From assembly GCA_027618625.1 (NCBI GenBank), contig JAQCER010000224.1, positions 1 through 6,415 of the forward strand: 6,415 bases of DNA. The letters run 5' to 3'. The translations under genes and the position numbers were made by a program. The DNA comes from Verrucomicrobiota bacterium. GTDB lineage: Bacteria > Verrucomicrobiota > Verrucomicrobiia > Verrucomicrobiales > DEV007. The notes under the pieces are model-generated. The model was not told the origin of the DNA and made no database searches. It was given only the letters and a program-made list of their open reading frames with translations. Of this stretch, positions 1 to 5,450 are shown piece by piece (position 1 is the first letter of the stretch; each line of letters begins with the position of its first letter).

Positions 1-58
1 CCAGGCTAGCCTTATAGACCCACCCTCCGAAGGTCACGCGAAATTTATTCACCTCCAT
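1..58 (-). CDS. Possible N-terminus of a gene running off the left edge
   Basis: Reading the minus strand from an ATG at 58-56 gives 19 open codons beginning MEVNKFRVTF and continuing GGWVYKASL to the window edge. The mix of charged, aromatic and glycine residues looks like protein rather than random reading. A purine-rich AGTAGGG lies about six bases upstream of the ATG and could serve as a ribosome-binding site. I recognise no family from so short a piece. It would lie in the same orientation as the DUF6172-type gene, downstream of it. Nineteen codons are too few to separate a real gene from chance, so this is tentative. Confidence 0.25.
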   Translation of the reverse strand, partial: MEVNKFRVTFGGWVYKASL

Positions 59-365
59 CTGCGCCCTACTCTCCATTCTGCAGCGCCCCTGATCGGATTG
101 GCGAAAAGGTTCGTTTCGAAATGGTAAACCGATGACCAGCGACTATGGCCTGGGAAGCCGACCCGTCTGGACTATGCCCCAATCGTTCCTTAACCGCGAA
201 GACACAAAGGGCGCGAAGCCTGAGGAAGTTCTGTAAATTGAATGACTCCTCGAATAGATGAGTGAGCGGCCTTACGTGCTGAAGGGCTTCAAGATCCCGC
301 TGTTACCGTTGTTGCTGCGCGTCGGCCATCTGCTCTGATCGACGTTAAGCGATCCACTTCGTTCG
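59..365. other. Non-coding stretch without a recognisable gene
   Basis: No frame here combines a credible start, a ribosome site and protein-like composition. The plus strand has a 26-codon frame from an ATG at 258 to a TGA at 336-338, with a leucine-rich tail, which I regard as chance. One minus frame stays open for about 75 codons but lacks a convincing start. The stretch contains the CGCGAAG-type repeat at 191-218. It also has a small inverted repeat, GATCG at 337-341 and CGATC at 350-354, just past the end of the DUF6172-type gene. That hairpin is short and has no T-run, so I do not call it a terminator. Confidence 0.6.
191..218. repeat. CGCGAAG-type intergenic repeat motif
   Basis: The heptamer CGCGAAG occurs at 195-201 and again at 212-218, separated by ACACAAAGGG, directly after TTAAC. 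This matches the style of short imperfect repeats (AACCGCGAAGnnnCGCGAAG) that I know from intergenic DNA of Verrucomicrobia, Planctomycetes and some other environmental bacteria. Only one unit is present in the window, so its repetitive nature in this genome is inferred from memory of similar sequences, not shown here. Confidence 0.4.
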
Positions 366-674
366 TCAGCTTTTGGGCGCGCCTGATTTTTTCTTTGCGA
401 CCCGGTGCCCAGGCTTGGAGACGATTTCGATGAAGATCGTCGGCCAGGCGCTCGCTGCGGCGCGATCGATCGCTGTGGTGATTTCTTCGATGTGTGTGAC
501 TGCGGCCAGTTCTGGACTTGGCCCTGTCCTGCAGCTGAAATCCCAGAAATCCACGCCTTCGGGCAATGCTTTCCGGCGTTCACGTTTCAGGTACTTGCGG
601 ACTTCGTGCTTGATGCTTTCGACCACCCGCGGCGGCTTGTGGGGTGGTTTTTCAAGGGGAAACGTCTTCTTCAT
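366..674 (-). CDS. DUF6172-type small conserved protein
   Basis: This encodes 102 residues of unknown function, starting MKKTFPL and ending at a TGA (complement of 366-368). The recognisable core is basic: KHEVRKYLKRERR around residues 22-34, then LPEGVDFWDF at about 37-46, and a terminal IEIVSKPGHR at about 82-91. This pattern (MKKTFPL, KHE.RKYLKRERR, LP.GVDFWDF, KPGHR) is what I recall for the DUF6172 family, whose members are about 100 residues, so the gene looks full length. There is no signal peptide or membrane segment, so it should be cytoplasmic. The basic central helix could contact nucleic acid or ribosomes, but that is a guess. The same frame stays open upstream across asnB, but the family start falls at 674. 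No clear Shine-Dalgarno sequence precedes it. It is divergent from asnB across about 120 bp. Gene reality is fairly certain; the family name is from memory. Confidence 0.8.
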   Translation of the reverse strand: MKKTFPLEKPPHKPPRVVESIKHEVRKYLKRERRKALPEGVDFWDFSCRTGPSPELAAVTHIEEITTAIDRAAASAWPTIFIEIVSKPGHRVAKKKSGAPKS

Positions 675-794
675 GACGTTATGTCGCCGCCGAGCGACAA
701 TTTGTCTTGTGGAGTTTTCAGATCGATCTTTCTGCTGTGGAACCAATGATTGAATGTTCCCCGGAATCTGGGATGGTGCGCGCCTGTCCTCAAT
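675..794. promoter_or_regulatory. Divergent intergenic region, probable promoters for both flanking genes
   Basis: These 120 bases separate the divergent starts of the DUF6172-type gene and asnB, so promoters for both should lie here or slightly inside the genes. I cannot pick confident -35/-10 boxes. A perfect inverted repeat GACAA-T-TTGTC at 696-706 is the only visible operator-like element. It is short and could be chance. No purine-rich ribosome site lies close to either start codon; the nearest on the asnB side, GGGATGG, ends about 17 bases before its ATG. Confidence 0.3.
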
Positions 795-2696
795 ATGTGC
801 GCAATATTCGGATTTTCTGGTTTTGACGAGCCGGGCCTGCTGGAACGCATGGCCCGGATTCTTGTGCACCGTGGGCCGGACGGTGAAGGATTCTTCAATG
901 TGCCCGGGTTCAGTATGGGTATGCGGCGGCTCAGCATCATTGATCTGGAAACAGGCTGGCAGCCGATTTACAACGAAGATGATTCGCTCGTGGTCTGCTA
1001 CAACGGCGAAATCTACAACTACGTGGAGCTTGCTGAAGAACTGAAGTCCAAGGGACACATTTTCCGCACACACTCCGATACAGAGGTCATCGTGCACGCC
1101 TACGAGGAGTGGGGCGAGGACTGTCTGCAGCGCTTCAATGGGATGTTTGCGTTCGCACTTTATGATCGCCGCAAGGACGAGATTTTCCTTGCACGCGACC
1201 GCTGTGGGCAGAAACCGCTCTATTACTGGCGGGAAGGCGGTCGCCTGATATTCGCTTCTGAAGTGAAGGCGATCCTCGAGTCCCAGTATGCTCCCCGCGC
1301 GTGCAACACGCGTGCGCTCGATGCCTATCTGGGCCTGCGTTACGTGCCGGAGCCGGCGACGATGTTCAAGGACATCCACACCCTGCCAGCCGCGCACTGC
1401 ATGCGAGTGAAGAGAGGCCAAGCACCAGAAATTCGGCGCTACTGGGACATCCAGCTGACGGAAGGGGACGACTACCAGTCGGACGATTTTTACCTTGAGC
1501 AGATTGAGGCAAAATTGATGGATGCCGTGCGACTGACGATGCGCAGTGATGTGCCGGTGGCCGCTTATCTCAGTGGCGGCGTCGATTCCAGCGTCATCGT
1601 TGCCGCGATGACGAAGTTCAATCCGAGCATTAACACCTTTTCCATCGGCTTCGACTCTCCAATCGATGAAACGAAGGATGCGGCAGAGACGGCGAAATTC
1701 CTCGGCACAAACCACCAGGAAGTGCACTGCCTGCCGCAGGATTTCGATCTGTTGCGCAAGGTCATCTGGCACATGGATCGCCCGGTTGGCGATGCCCTGA
1801 TCATCGCATTCTATAAGCTGGCAGAAGCAGCCTCATCGCAGTTCAAGGTTGTGCTGAGCGGCGAGGGCGCTGACGAAGTGTACGCCGGCTATTCATTTCA
1901 CAAAGTCATGCAGTTGGTGGAGAACTACATGCGCTTTATGCCGGACGCGCTGCATCAACATGGCGTCGTTCCCATGTTGAATGCCATTCCCGTGGGACTT
2001 CTCAACAAGATGTTCGAGTTCCCGGCCTATCTGGGTGAGCGTGGAAAAGCGCGCCTGGTCAGCTTTCTGCGCCACTACCGCGGGCGGAATCTATTTCAAA
2101 ATTACACCGCCCTCAAAACCCTGTGGGACATCGATGAGCGCCGCAGCATTTATTCAGAGGAATTCGCGGCACAAGCGAACGACGACTGGATTCCCAAAGT
2201 GCGCGACGAAGGCGGCAAGTTCCTCGACCGACTTCTCAAGATCCAGTACGATGAGTGGCTGCAGGACTGGGCGATCATCCGCCAGGACAAGAACACCATG
2301 GCGCACTCCCTGGAGATTCGCCTGCCATTCCTCGATCACACCCTGATCGAAGAAGGTTTCCGCATGCCGCCGCGCATCAAAGCGCGCTTCCTCAAGGACA
2401 AAATCATCGAACGCCGCCTCGCTGCGAAGCTCCTGCCACCCGCAGTCGTCAATCGCCCGAAGAATCCCTTCTTCCTGCCGATGGAATTCTTCTTCGAGCA
2501 TCCGCAAATCTCCGCGCTCATCCGCGAAACCCTGAACCGCGACCGGATCCTGAACCGCGGCTACTTCAACCCAGACAAAGTAGATGCACTGGTGAAGAAA
2601 ATGGAAACGCGCGAGTTTGTTTACCTCAAACAGGTGATCTCACTGGTGATCCTTGAGCTTTGGCACCAGGTGTTTATCGATAAGCAGGTGCCGTAG
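795..2696 (+). CDS. asnB: Asparagine synthetase (glutamine-hydrolysing)
   Basis: This protein of 633 residues makes asparagine from aspartate, glutamine and ATP in the cytoplasm. The N-terminal class II glutamine amidotransferase domain (about 1-200) releases ammonia, and the C-terminal synthetase domain adenylates aspartate. The start at 795 is chosen because the nucleophilic cysteine must be residue 2 (MCAIFGF); an in-frame TTG at 750 would bury it. Visible amidotransferase motifs are HRGPDGEG (25-32), RRLSIID (44-50), YNGEIYN (69-75) and SDTE (94-97). The ATP pyrophosphatase loop SGGVDSS lies at 260-266, followed by LSGEGADE (354-361) and SLEIRLPFLD (505-514). The C-terminal RPKNPFFLP (554-562) sits where many relatives have a more basic RKKxGF-type segment. 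The length matches the long AsnB form of Bacillus subtilis (about 630) rather than the 554-residue Escherichia coli enzyme. All catalytic elements are intact. Related amidotransferases act in polysaccharide or secondary-metabolite clusters, but no such neighbours are seen, so plain asparagine synthesis is most likely. Confidence 0.94.
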   Translation: MCAIFGFSGFDEPGLLERMARILVHRGPDGEGFFNVPGFSMGMRRLSIIDLETGWQPIYNEDDSLVVCYNGEIYNYVELAEELKSKGHIFRTHSDTEVIVHAYEEWGEDCLQRFNGMFAFALYDRRKDEIFLARDRCGQKPLYYWREGGRLIFASEVKAILESQYAPRACNTRALDAYLGLRYVPEPATMFKDIHTLPAAHCMRVKRGQAPEIRRYWDIQLTEGDDYQSDDFYLEQIEAKLMDAVRLTMRSDVPVAAYLSGGVDSSVIVAAMTKFNPSINTFSIGFDSPIDETKDAAETAKFLGTNHQEVHCLPQDFDLLRKVIWHMDRPVGDALIIAFYKLAEAASSQFKVVLSGEGADEVYAGYSFHKVMQLVENYMRFMPDALHQHGVVPMLNAIPVGLLNKMFEFPAYLGERGKARLVSFLRHYRGRNLFQNYTALKTLWDIDERRSIYSEEFAAQANDDWIPKVRDEGGKFLDRLLKIQYDEWLQDWAIIRQDKNTMAHSLEIRLPFLDHTLIEEGFRMPPRIKARFLKDKIIERRLAAKLLPPAVVNRPKNPFFLPMEFFFEHPQISALIRETLNRDRILNRGYFNPDKVDALVKKMETREFVYLKQVISLVILELWHQVFIDKQVP

Positions 2697-2712
2697 CCTA
2701 CATGACCTGAGC

Positions 2713-2728
2713 GATGCCGTGATGCCGT
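2713..2728. repeat. Tandem 8-bp direct repeat
   Basis: GATGCCGT is repeated perfectly at 2713-2720 and 2721-2728 in the 81-bp gap between asnB and the ATPase gene. It is a short duplication with no assigned function. It lies just upstream of the hairpin-forming GTGAC/GTCAC segments that precede the ATPase gene. Confidence 0.6.
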
Positions 2729-2762
2729 GACTGATGAATGGACAGGTCACTCTTGGCGCGGT

Positions 2763-2771
2763 AGAAGGTGA
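2763..2771 (+). promoter_or_regulatory. Ribosome-binding site of the ATPase gene
   Basis: AGAAGGTGA closely matches the complement of the 16S rRNA 3' end and ends six bases before the ATG at 2778. This fixes the start of the ATPase. It stands out because asnB, the DUF6172-type gene and the rhomboid gene have no comparable sequence. Confidence 0.7.
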
Positions 2772-2777
2772 CGCACT

Positions 2778-3869
2778 ATGAATTCCAACCAACTCTCCCG
2801 CATCCACTTGAGCGGCTACAAATCAATTCGCGAATGCGAATTGGAGCTGAGAGAGCTGAATGTCCTCATCGGCCCGAACGGCGCGGGCAAGTCGAATTTC
2901 ATCGGCTTCTTTAAACTGATCCAGCAACTGCTGAAGGGGAACCTCCAGCGCTTTGTCAGCAAGGGGGGTGGTCCCGATGCCTTTCTTCACTTTGGCCGGA
3001 AGCAGACCGAACAATTGAGAGCGGAAGTGTACTTCGGCGACAATGGATACAAGATTGCGCTCGAGCCAACAACAGACAATCGCCTGATGTTTGCGGATGA
3101 GATTTTCTGGTGGAACGTGAAGGGGGATTGCAGGCTGGGATCTGGGCATTTCGAAACTGCGACTGAGCAGTACAAGCACGGTAAATGGAGTGGGATTTAC
3201 AAGTTTACCGTGCCTGTGATGCGCAACTGGCGCGTCTATCACTTCCACGACACGAGCGAGTCGGCGTCAGTAAAGCAACTCCATTCCATAAGCGACAATC
3301 TTTATCTACGCCCGGATGCCCGCAACCTGGCGGCCTTCCTCTTTCGCTTGAAGAATTATCATCTGGACTCTTATGAGCAGATTGTGAAAACGATTCGACT
3401 GGTGGCACCTTTTTTCGGAGACTTTCTGCTGAGAAAAAGTATCAGCAACGACGATCAGATCGAACTAGAGTGGTCTGAGTCTGGTGGCGACGAGCCGTTT
3501 AAAGCCCATCAGCTTTCGGATGGGACATTGCGCTTCATCTGTCTGGCGACGGTATTTCTTCAGGCCGAGGAATTCAAGCCTGAGACAATGATTGTTGATG
3601 AACCGGAGTTGGGGCTCCATCCCTACGCAATTAAGATTCTCGCCTCACTGATCCGCTCTGCGAGCAAGGAGAGGCAGGTCATAGTTTCCACACAGAGTGT
3701 CACGTTGCTGAATGAGTTTGATGCCGAGGATTTGATTATCGTGGACCGCAAAGGAGGGGCAAGTGTCGTGCACAGAGTGGACGAAGATAAGCTTACCCAA
3801 TGGTTAAAAGAATACACGTTGGGCGAGCTGTGGGAGAAGAACATCCTCGGGGGGAGGCCAGGACAATGA
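2778..3869 (+). CDS. ABC/AAA-type ATPase, OLD/RecF/SMC-like, partner of DUF4276 protein
   Basis: This 363-residue soluble ATPase belongs to the AAA_21-type branch of the ABC superfamily, whose members use ATP-driven dimerisation to control a partner nuclease or to handle DNA ends. It opens with the RecF-like pattern GYKSIRECELELRELNVLIG. The Walker A is GPNGAGKS (32-39), the signature-like segment LSDGTLRF is at 246-253, and the Walker B with D-loop is MIVDEPELGLHP (271-282), with E275 the likely catalytic glutamate. The switch position reads STQS (304-307), with Gln306 where related proteins usually have His. There is no long coiled coil; about 200 residues between Walker A and the signature form the insertion. 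The C-terminus, LGELWEKNILGGRP, resembles a tail I associate with ATPases next to DUF4276 genes. It follows asnB by 81 bp and overlaps the next gene by four bases (ATGA), so the two are translated together. A defence role is inferred. The ATPase call is very secure, the biological role is not. Confidence 0.92.
   Translation: MNSNQLSRIHLSGYKSIRECELELRELNVLIGPNGAGKSNFIGFFKLIQQLLKGNLQRFVSKGGGPDAFLHFGRKQTEQLRAEVYFGDNGYKIALEPTTDNRLMFADEIFWWNVKGDCRLGSGHFETATEQYKHGKWSGIYKFTVPVMRNWRVYHFHDTSESASVKQLHSISDNLYLRPDARNLAAFLFRLKNYHLDSYEQIVKTIRLVAPFFGDFLLRKSISNDDQIELEWSESGGDEPFKAHQLSDGTLRFICLATVFLQAEEFKPETMIVDEPELGLHPYAIKILASLIRSASKERQVIVSTQSVTLLNEFDAEDLIIVDRKGGASVVHRVDEDKLTQWLKEYTLGELWEKNILGGRPGQ
3853..3857 (+). 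promoter_or_regulatory. Ribosome-binding site of the DUF4276 gene
   Basis: GGAGG, within a longer G-rich run starting at 3849, lies eight bases before the ATG at 3866. It sits inside the last codons of the ATPase gene and decides the start of the downstream gene against the longer in-frame start at 3800. Confidence 0.75.
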
Positions 3870-4543
3870 CACGTGTGCATATCATTTGCGAAGGGCAGAC
3901 CGAGGAAACGTTCGTAAACGAGATGTTGGCCCCCCATTTGGCCCGCCTCGAAGTTTACCCCACAGCATCACTGGTAGGAAGGCCGGGAAAGAAAGGTGGT
4001 GCCGTTACAACCCATCGAATGATTAGTGACATCAAACTGCGCTTGAAAGGCGACCCAAATGCTTACTGTACGACATTCTTTGATTTCTATGGTCTGGATG
4101 CAGGGTTCCCTGGGAAGGATAATGCTGACAGTTTAAACGACTTCGGAGAGAAGGCCAGGAAAGTTGAGACCGAACTCTTGAATGCTGTCAGAAAAGCGGT
4201 CGGAGACGACGCGCTCAGGCATTTCATTCCCTATGTCCAAATGTATGAGTTCGAGGGACTGCTGTTCAGCGATCCTGAAAAACTGGCACGGGGGCTGGGG
4301 GAGGCTGGGTTGGAACCGGACTTTAAGATGATCCGCTCAGAATTTCGTTCGCCCGAAGAGATCAACGACAGCCGTATTACTGCACCGAGTAAGCGGCTGC
4401 TCAAACTGATGCCGCGCTATGACAAGCCGCTCCATGGAAGCCTGGCAGCGCTTGAGATCGGATTGGACACGATTCGAGAGGAGTGCTGCCGTTTCAATGA
4501 ATGGTTGATTGGACTTGAGGGATTAGCGGAAACTATTCAATAG
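3866..4543 (+). CDS. DUF4276-type protein, putative TOPRIM-like effector
   Basis: This is a 225-residue soluble protein whose molecular activity I do not know for certain. It begins MTRVHIICEGQTEETFV, an opening typical of DUF4276 proteins, in which a beta strand leads to a conserved E-G-x-(T/S)-E motif (E9, G10, E13). Next come TTFFDFYGLD (69-78, with D73), YEFEGLLFSD (127-136, with E128 and E130) and the family-like SPEEINDSRITAPSKRL (162-178). An N-terminal EG motif followed by an acidic strand end is how TOPRIM nuclease cores look, so a metal-dependent nuclease is plausible but inferred. The ATG at 3866 overlaps the ATPase stop and follows GGAGG; the in-frame start at 3800 would overlap the ATPase by 70 bases and adds unlike sequence. 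The coupling implies a fixed ratio with, and probably physical binding to, the ATPase, as in the ATPase-TOPRIM pair of PARIS. There is no signal peptide or membrane segment. The family call is good, the function is open. Confidence 0.87.
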   Translation: MTRVHIICEGQTEETFVNEMLAPHLARLEVYPTASLVGRPGKKGGAVTTHRMISDIKLRLKGDPNAYCTTFFDFYGLDAGFPGKDNADSLNDFGEKARKVETELLNAVRKAVGDDALRHFIPYVQMYEFEGLLFSDPEKLARGLGEAGLEPDFKMIRSEFRSPEEINDSRITAPSKRLLKLMPRYDKPLHGSLAALEIGLDTIREECCRFNEWLIGLEGLAETIQ

Positions 4544-4661
4544 GAGACGGAGTGAAGCCTCCCTTCATTGATCACCAAGTTTGAGCGGTGGCTGAGCTGA
4601 TCGCTTCTCAGACATAGCCTTGGCGCTCTGGAAATCGGTGGTGGGGTCACTTTCACCACTT

Positions 4662-5429
4662 CTACCACAAGCGCCTGCTCTTATCATCATCCCGATACTG
4701 CCGGAAGAGAATGGAGTCCGGCTCTTCCTTCATGGTGAACCTGCAGATGAAGCCCATGACGACTCCTGCCACAAAGCCGCCGACGTGTGCCATGTAGGCG
4801 ACGCCGCCGGTCTGTTCGGTGACGGCGATGGAGCCATAGCCGCTGATGAGTTGGGTGACCGCCCACATTCCGAGGACGATTAACGCTGGGATTGAAATGA
4901 TCTGATAGAAGAAGATCGCGTTCACCCGGTTGTGCGGGAAGAGGACGATGTAGGCACCGAGGACGCCAGCGATGGCGCCGGATGCGCCGAGGTTGGGGAT
5001 GACGCTTTGCGGATCTGTGGCGATCTGTGCGACGGAGGCTACCAGTCCACTGACGAGATAAAAGATGATGAAGCGCACGTGGCCAAAGCGGTGTTCGACA
5101 TTGTCACCGAAGATCCACAGGTAAAGCATGTTGCCGCCGATGTGGCCCCAACCGCCGTGCATGAACATTGAAGAAATCAGTGTCAGATAAATCGGCGTCG
5201 GCCCGGGTTCCTGTGGAACCGGCAGAGATTCGCGGCCAACAGAAATGAGCACTGGCTCAATAAAGTCAATACCGTTGACGATCTCTGCGGGCACCACGCT
5301 CCAGCCGTACGTGAATGCGGGATTCGACAGCTGGTAGAGGAATACGAGAATATTGGCACCAAGGAATACCCATGTCACCAGCGCCGGGCTGGAGATTCCT
5401 CGATTATCGTCCGAGATCGGAAATAGCAT
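4662..5429 (-). CDS. Rhomboid family intramembrane serine protease
   Basis: This 255-residue polytopic membrane protease cleaves transmembrane helices of substrate proteins within the bilayer. The first helix is about residues 16-35, followed by a loop of roughly 45 residues and then five more helices. HGGWGHIGGN (91-100) supplies the HxxxxHxxxN motif with the oxyanion asparagine N100. GASGAIAG (148-155) carries the nucleophile Ser150, in a GASG context slightly different from the usual GxSG spacing only in its alanine. AHVGGFVAG (214-222) carries the base His215. The catalytic dyad is therefore intact. The tail after residue 230 is charged and probably cytoplasmic. The start MLFPISDDNRG matches what I recall for rhomboids of Planctomycetes and Verrucomicrobia. 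No Shine-Dalgarno sequence is evident. It starts 21 bases after the stop of the propeller gene, so both are likely one transcript. Its 3' end faces the DUF4276 gene across 118 bp. No substrate can be named from sequence. Confidence 0.95.
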   Translation of the reverse strand: MLFPISDDNRGISSPALVTWVFLGANILVFLYQLSNPAFTYGWSVVPAEIVNGIDFIEPVLISVGRESLPVPQEPGPTPIYLTLISSMFMHGGWGHIGGNMLYLWIFGDNVEHRFGHVRFIIFYLVSGLVASVAQIATDPQSVIPNLGASGAIAGVLGAYIVLFPHNRVNAIFFYQIISIPALIVLGMWAVTQLISGYGSIAVTEQTGGVAYMAHVGGFVAGVVMGFICRFTMKEEPDSILFRQYRDDDKSRRLW

Positions 5430-5450
5430 GGTAAAAGCAGTGGCAGCGAT

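Noticed and set aside
462..473. 12-bp palindrome GCGATCGATCGC
   Set aside because: It lies inside the DUF6172-type coding sequence and is explained by the codons for Ala-Ile-Asp-Arg, with no sign of regulatory use.
373..753. Plus-strand frames of 114 and 126 codons opposite the DUF6172-type gene
   Set aside because: They are cysteine- and arginine-rich, have no family resemblance, and lie entirely antisense to a better-supported gene and its upstream region.
750..794. TTG start at 750 adding 15 residues to asparagine synthetase
   Set aside because: It would place the nucleophilic cysteine at residue 17. Class II amidotransferases need it directly after the initiator methionine, as given by the ATG at 795.
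675..1772. Long minus-strand open frame across the 5' half of asnB
   Set aside because: It is antisense to the highly conserved amidotransferase and ATP-loop region of asnB and shows no recognisable domain. Only its last 102 codons (366-674) look like a gene.
3800..3865. Upstream in-frame start extending the DUF4276 protein by 22 residues
   Set aside because: The extension is antisense-free but lies wholly within the ATPase coding end, has no ribosome site, and precedes the conserved strand-EG opening. The ATG at 3866 has GGAGG and the common four-base overlap.
4553..4567. Small hairpin TGAAG/CTTCA just after the DUF4276 stop codon
   Set aside because: It has a five-base-pair stem of low GC content and no following T-run, so it is too weak to call.
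4638..4659. Hairpin GTGGTG/CACCAC between the converging genes as a terminator
   Set aside because: The stem is six base pairs with a ten-base loop and no T-run follows on either strand, so it is not a convincing intrinsic terminator.
4620..5171. Acidic plus-strand frames opposite the rhomboid gene
   Set aside because: They are rich in Asp and Ala because they are the complement of hydrophobic membrane-helix codons. The rhomboid reading has all catalytic motifs.
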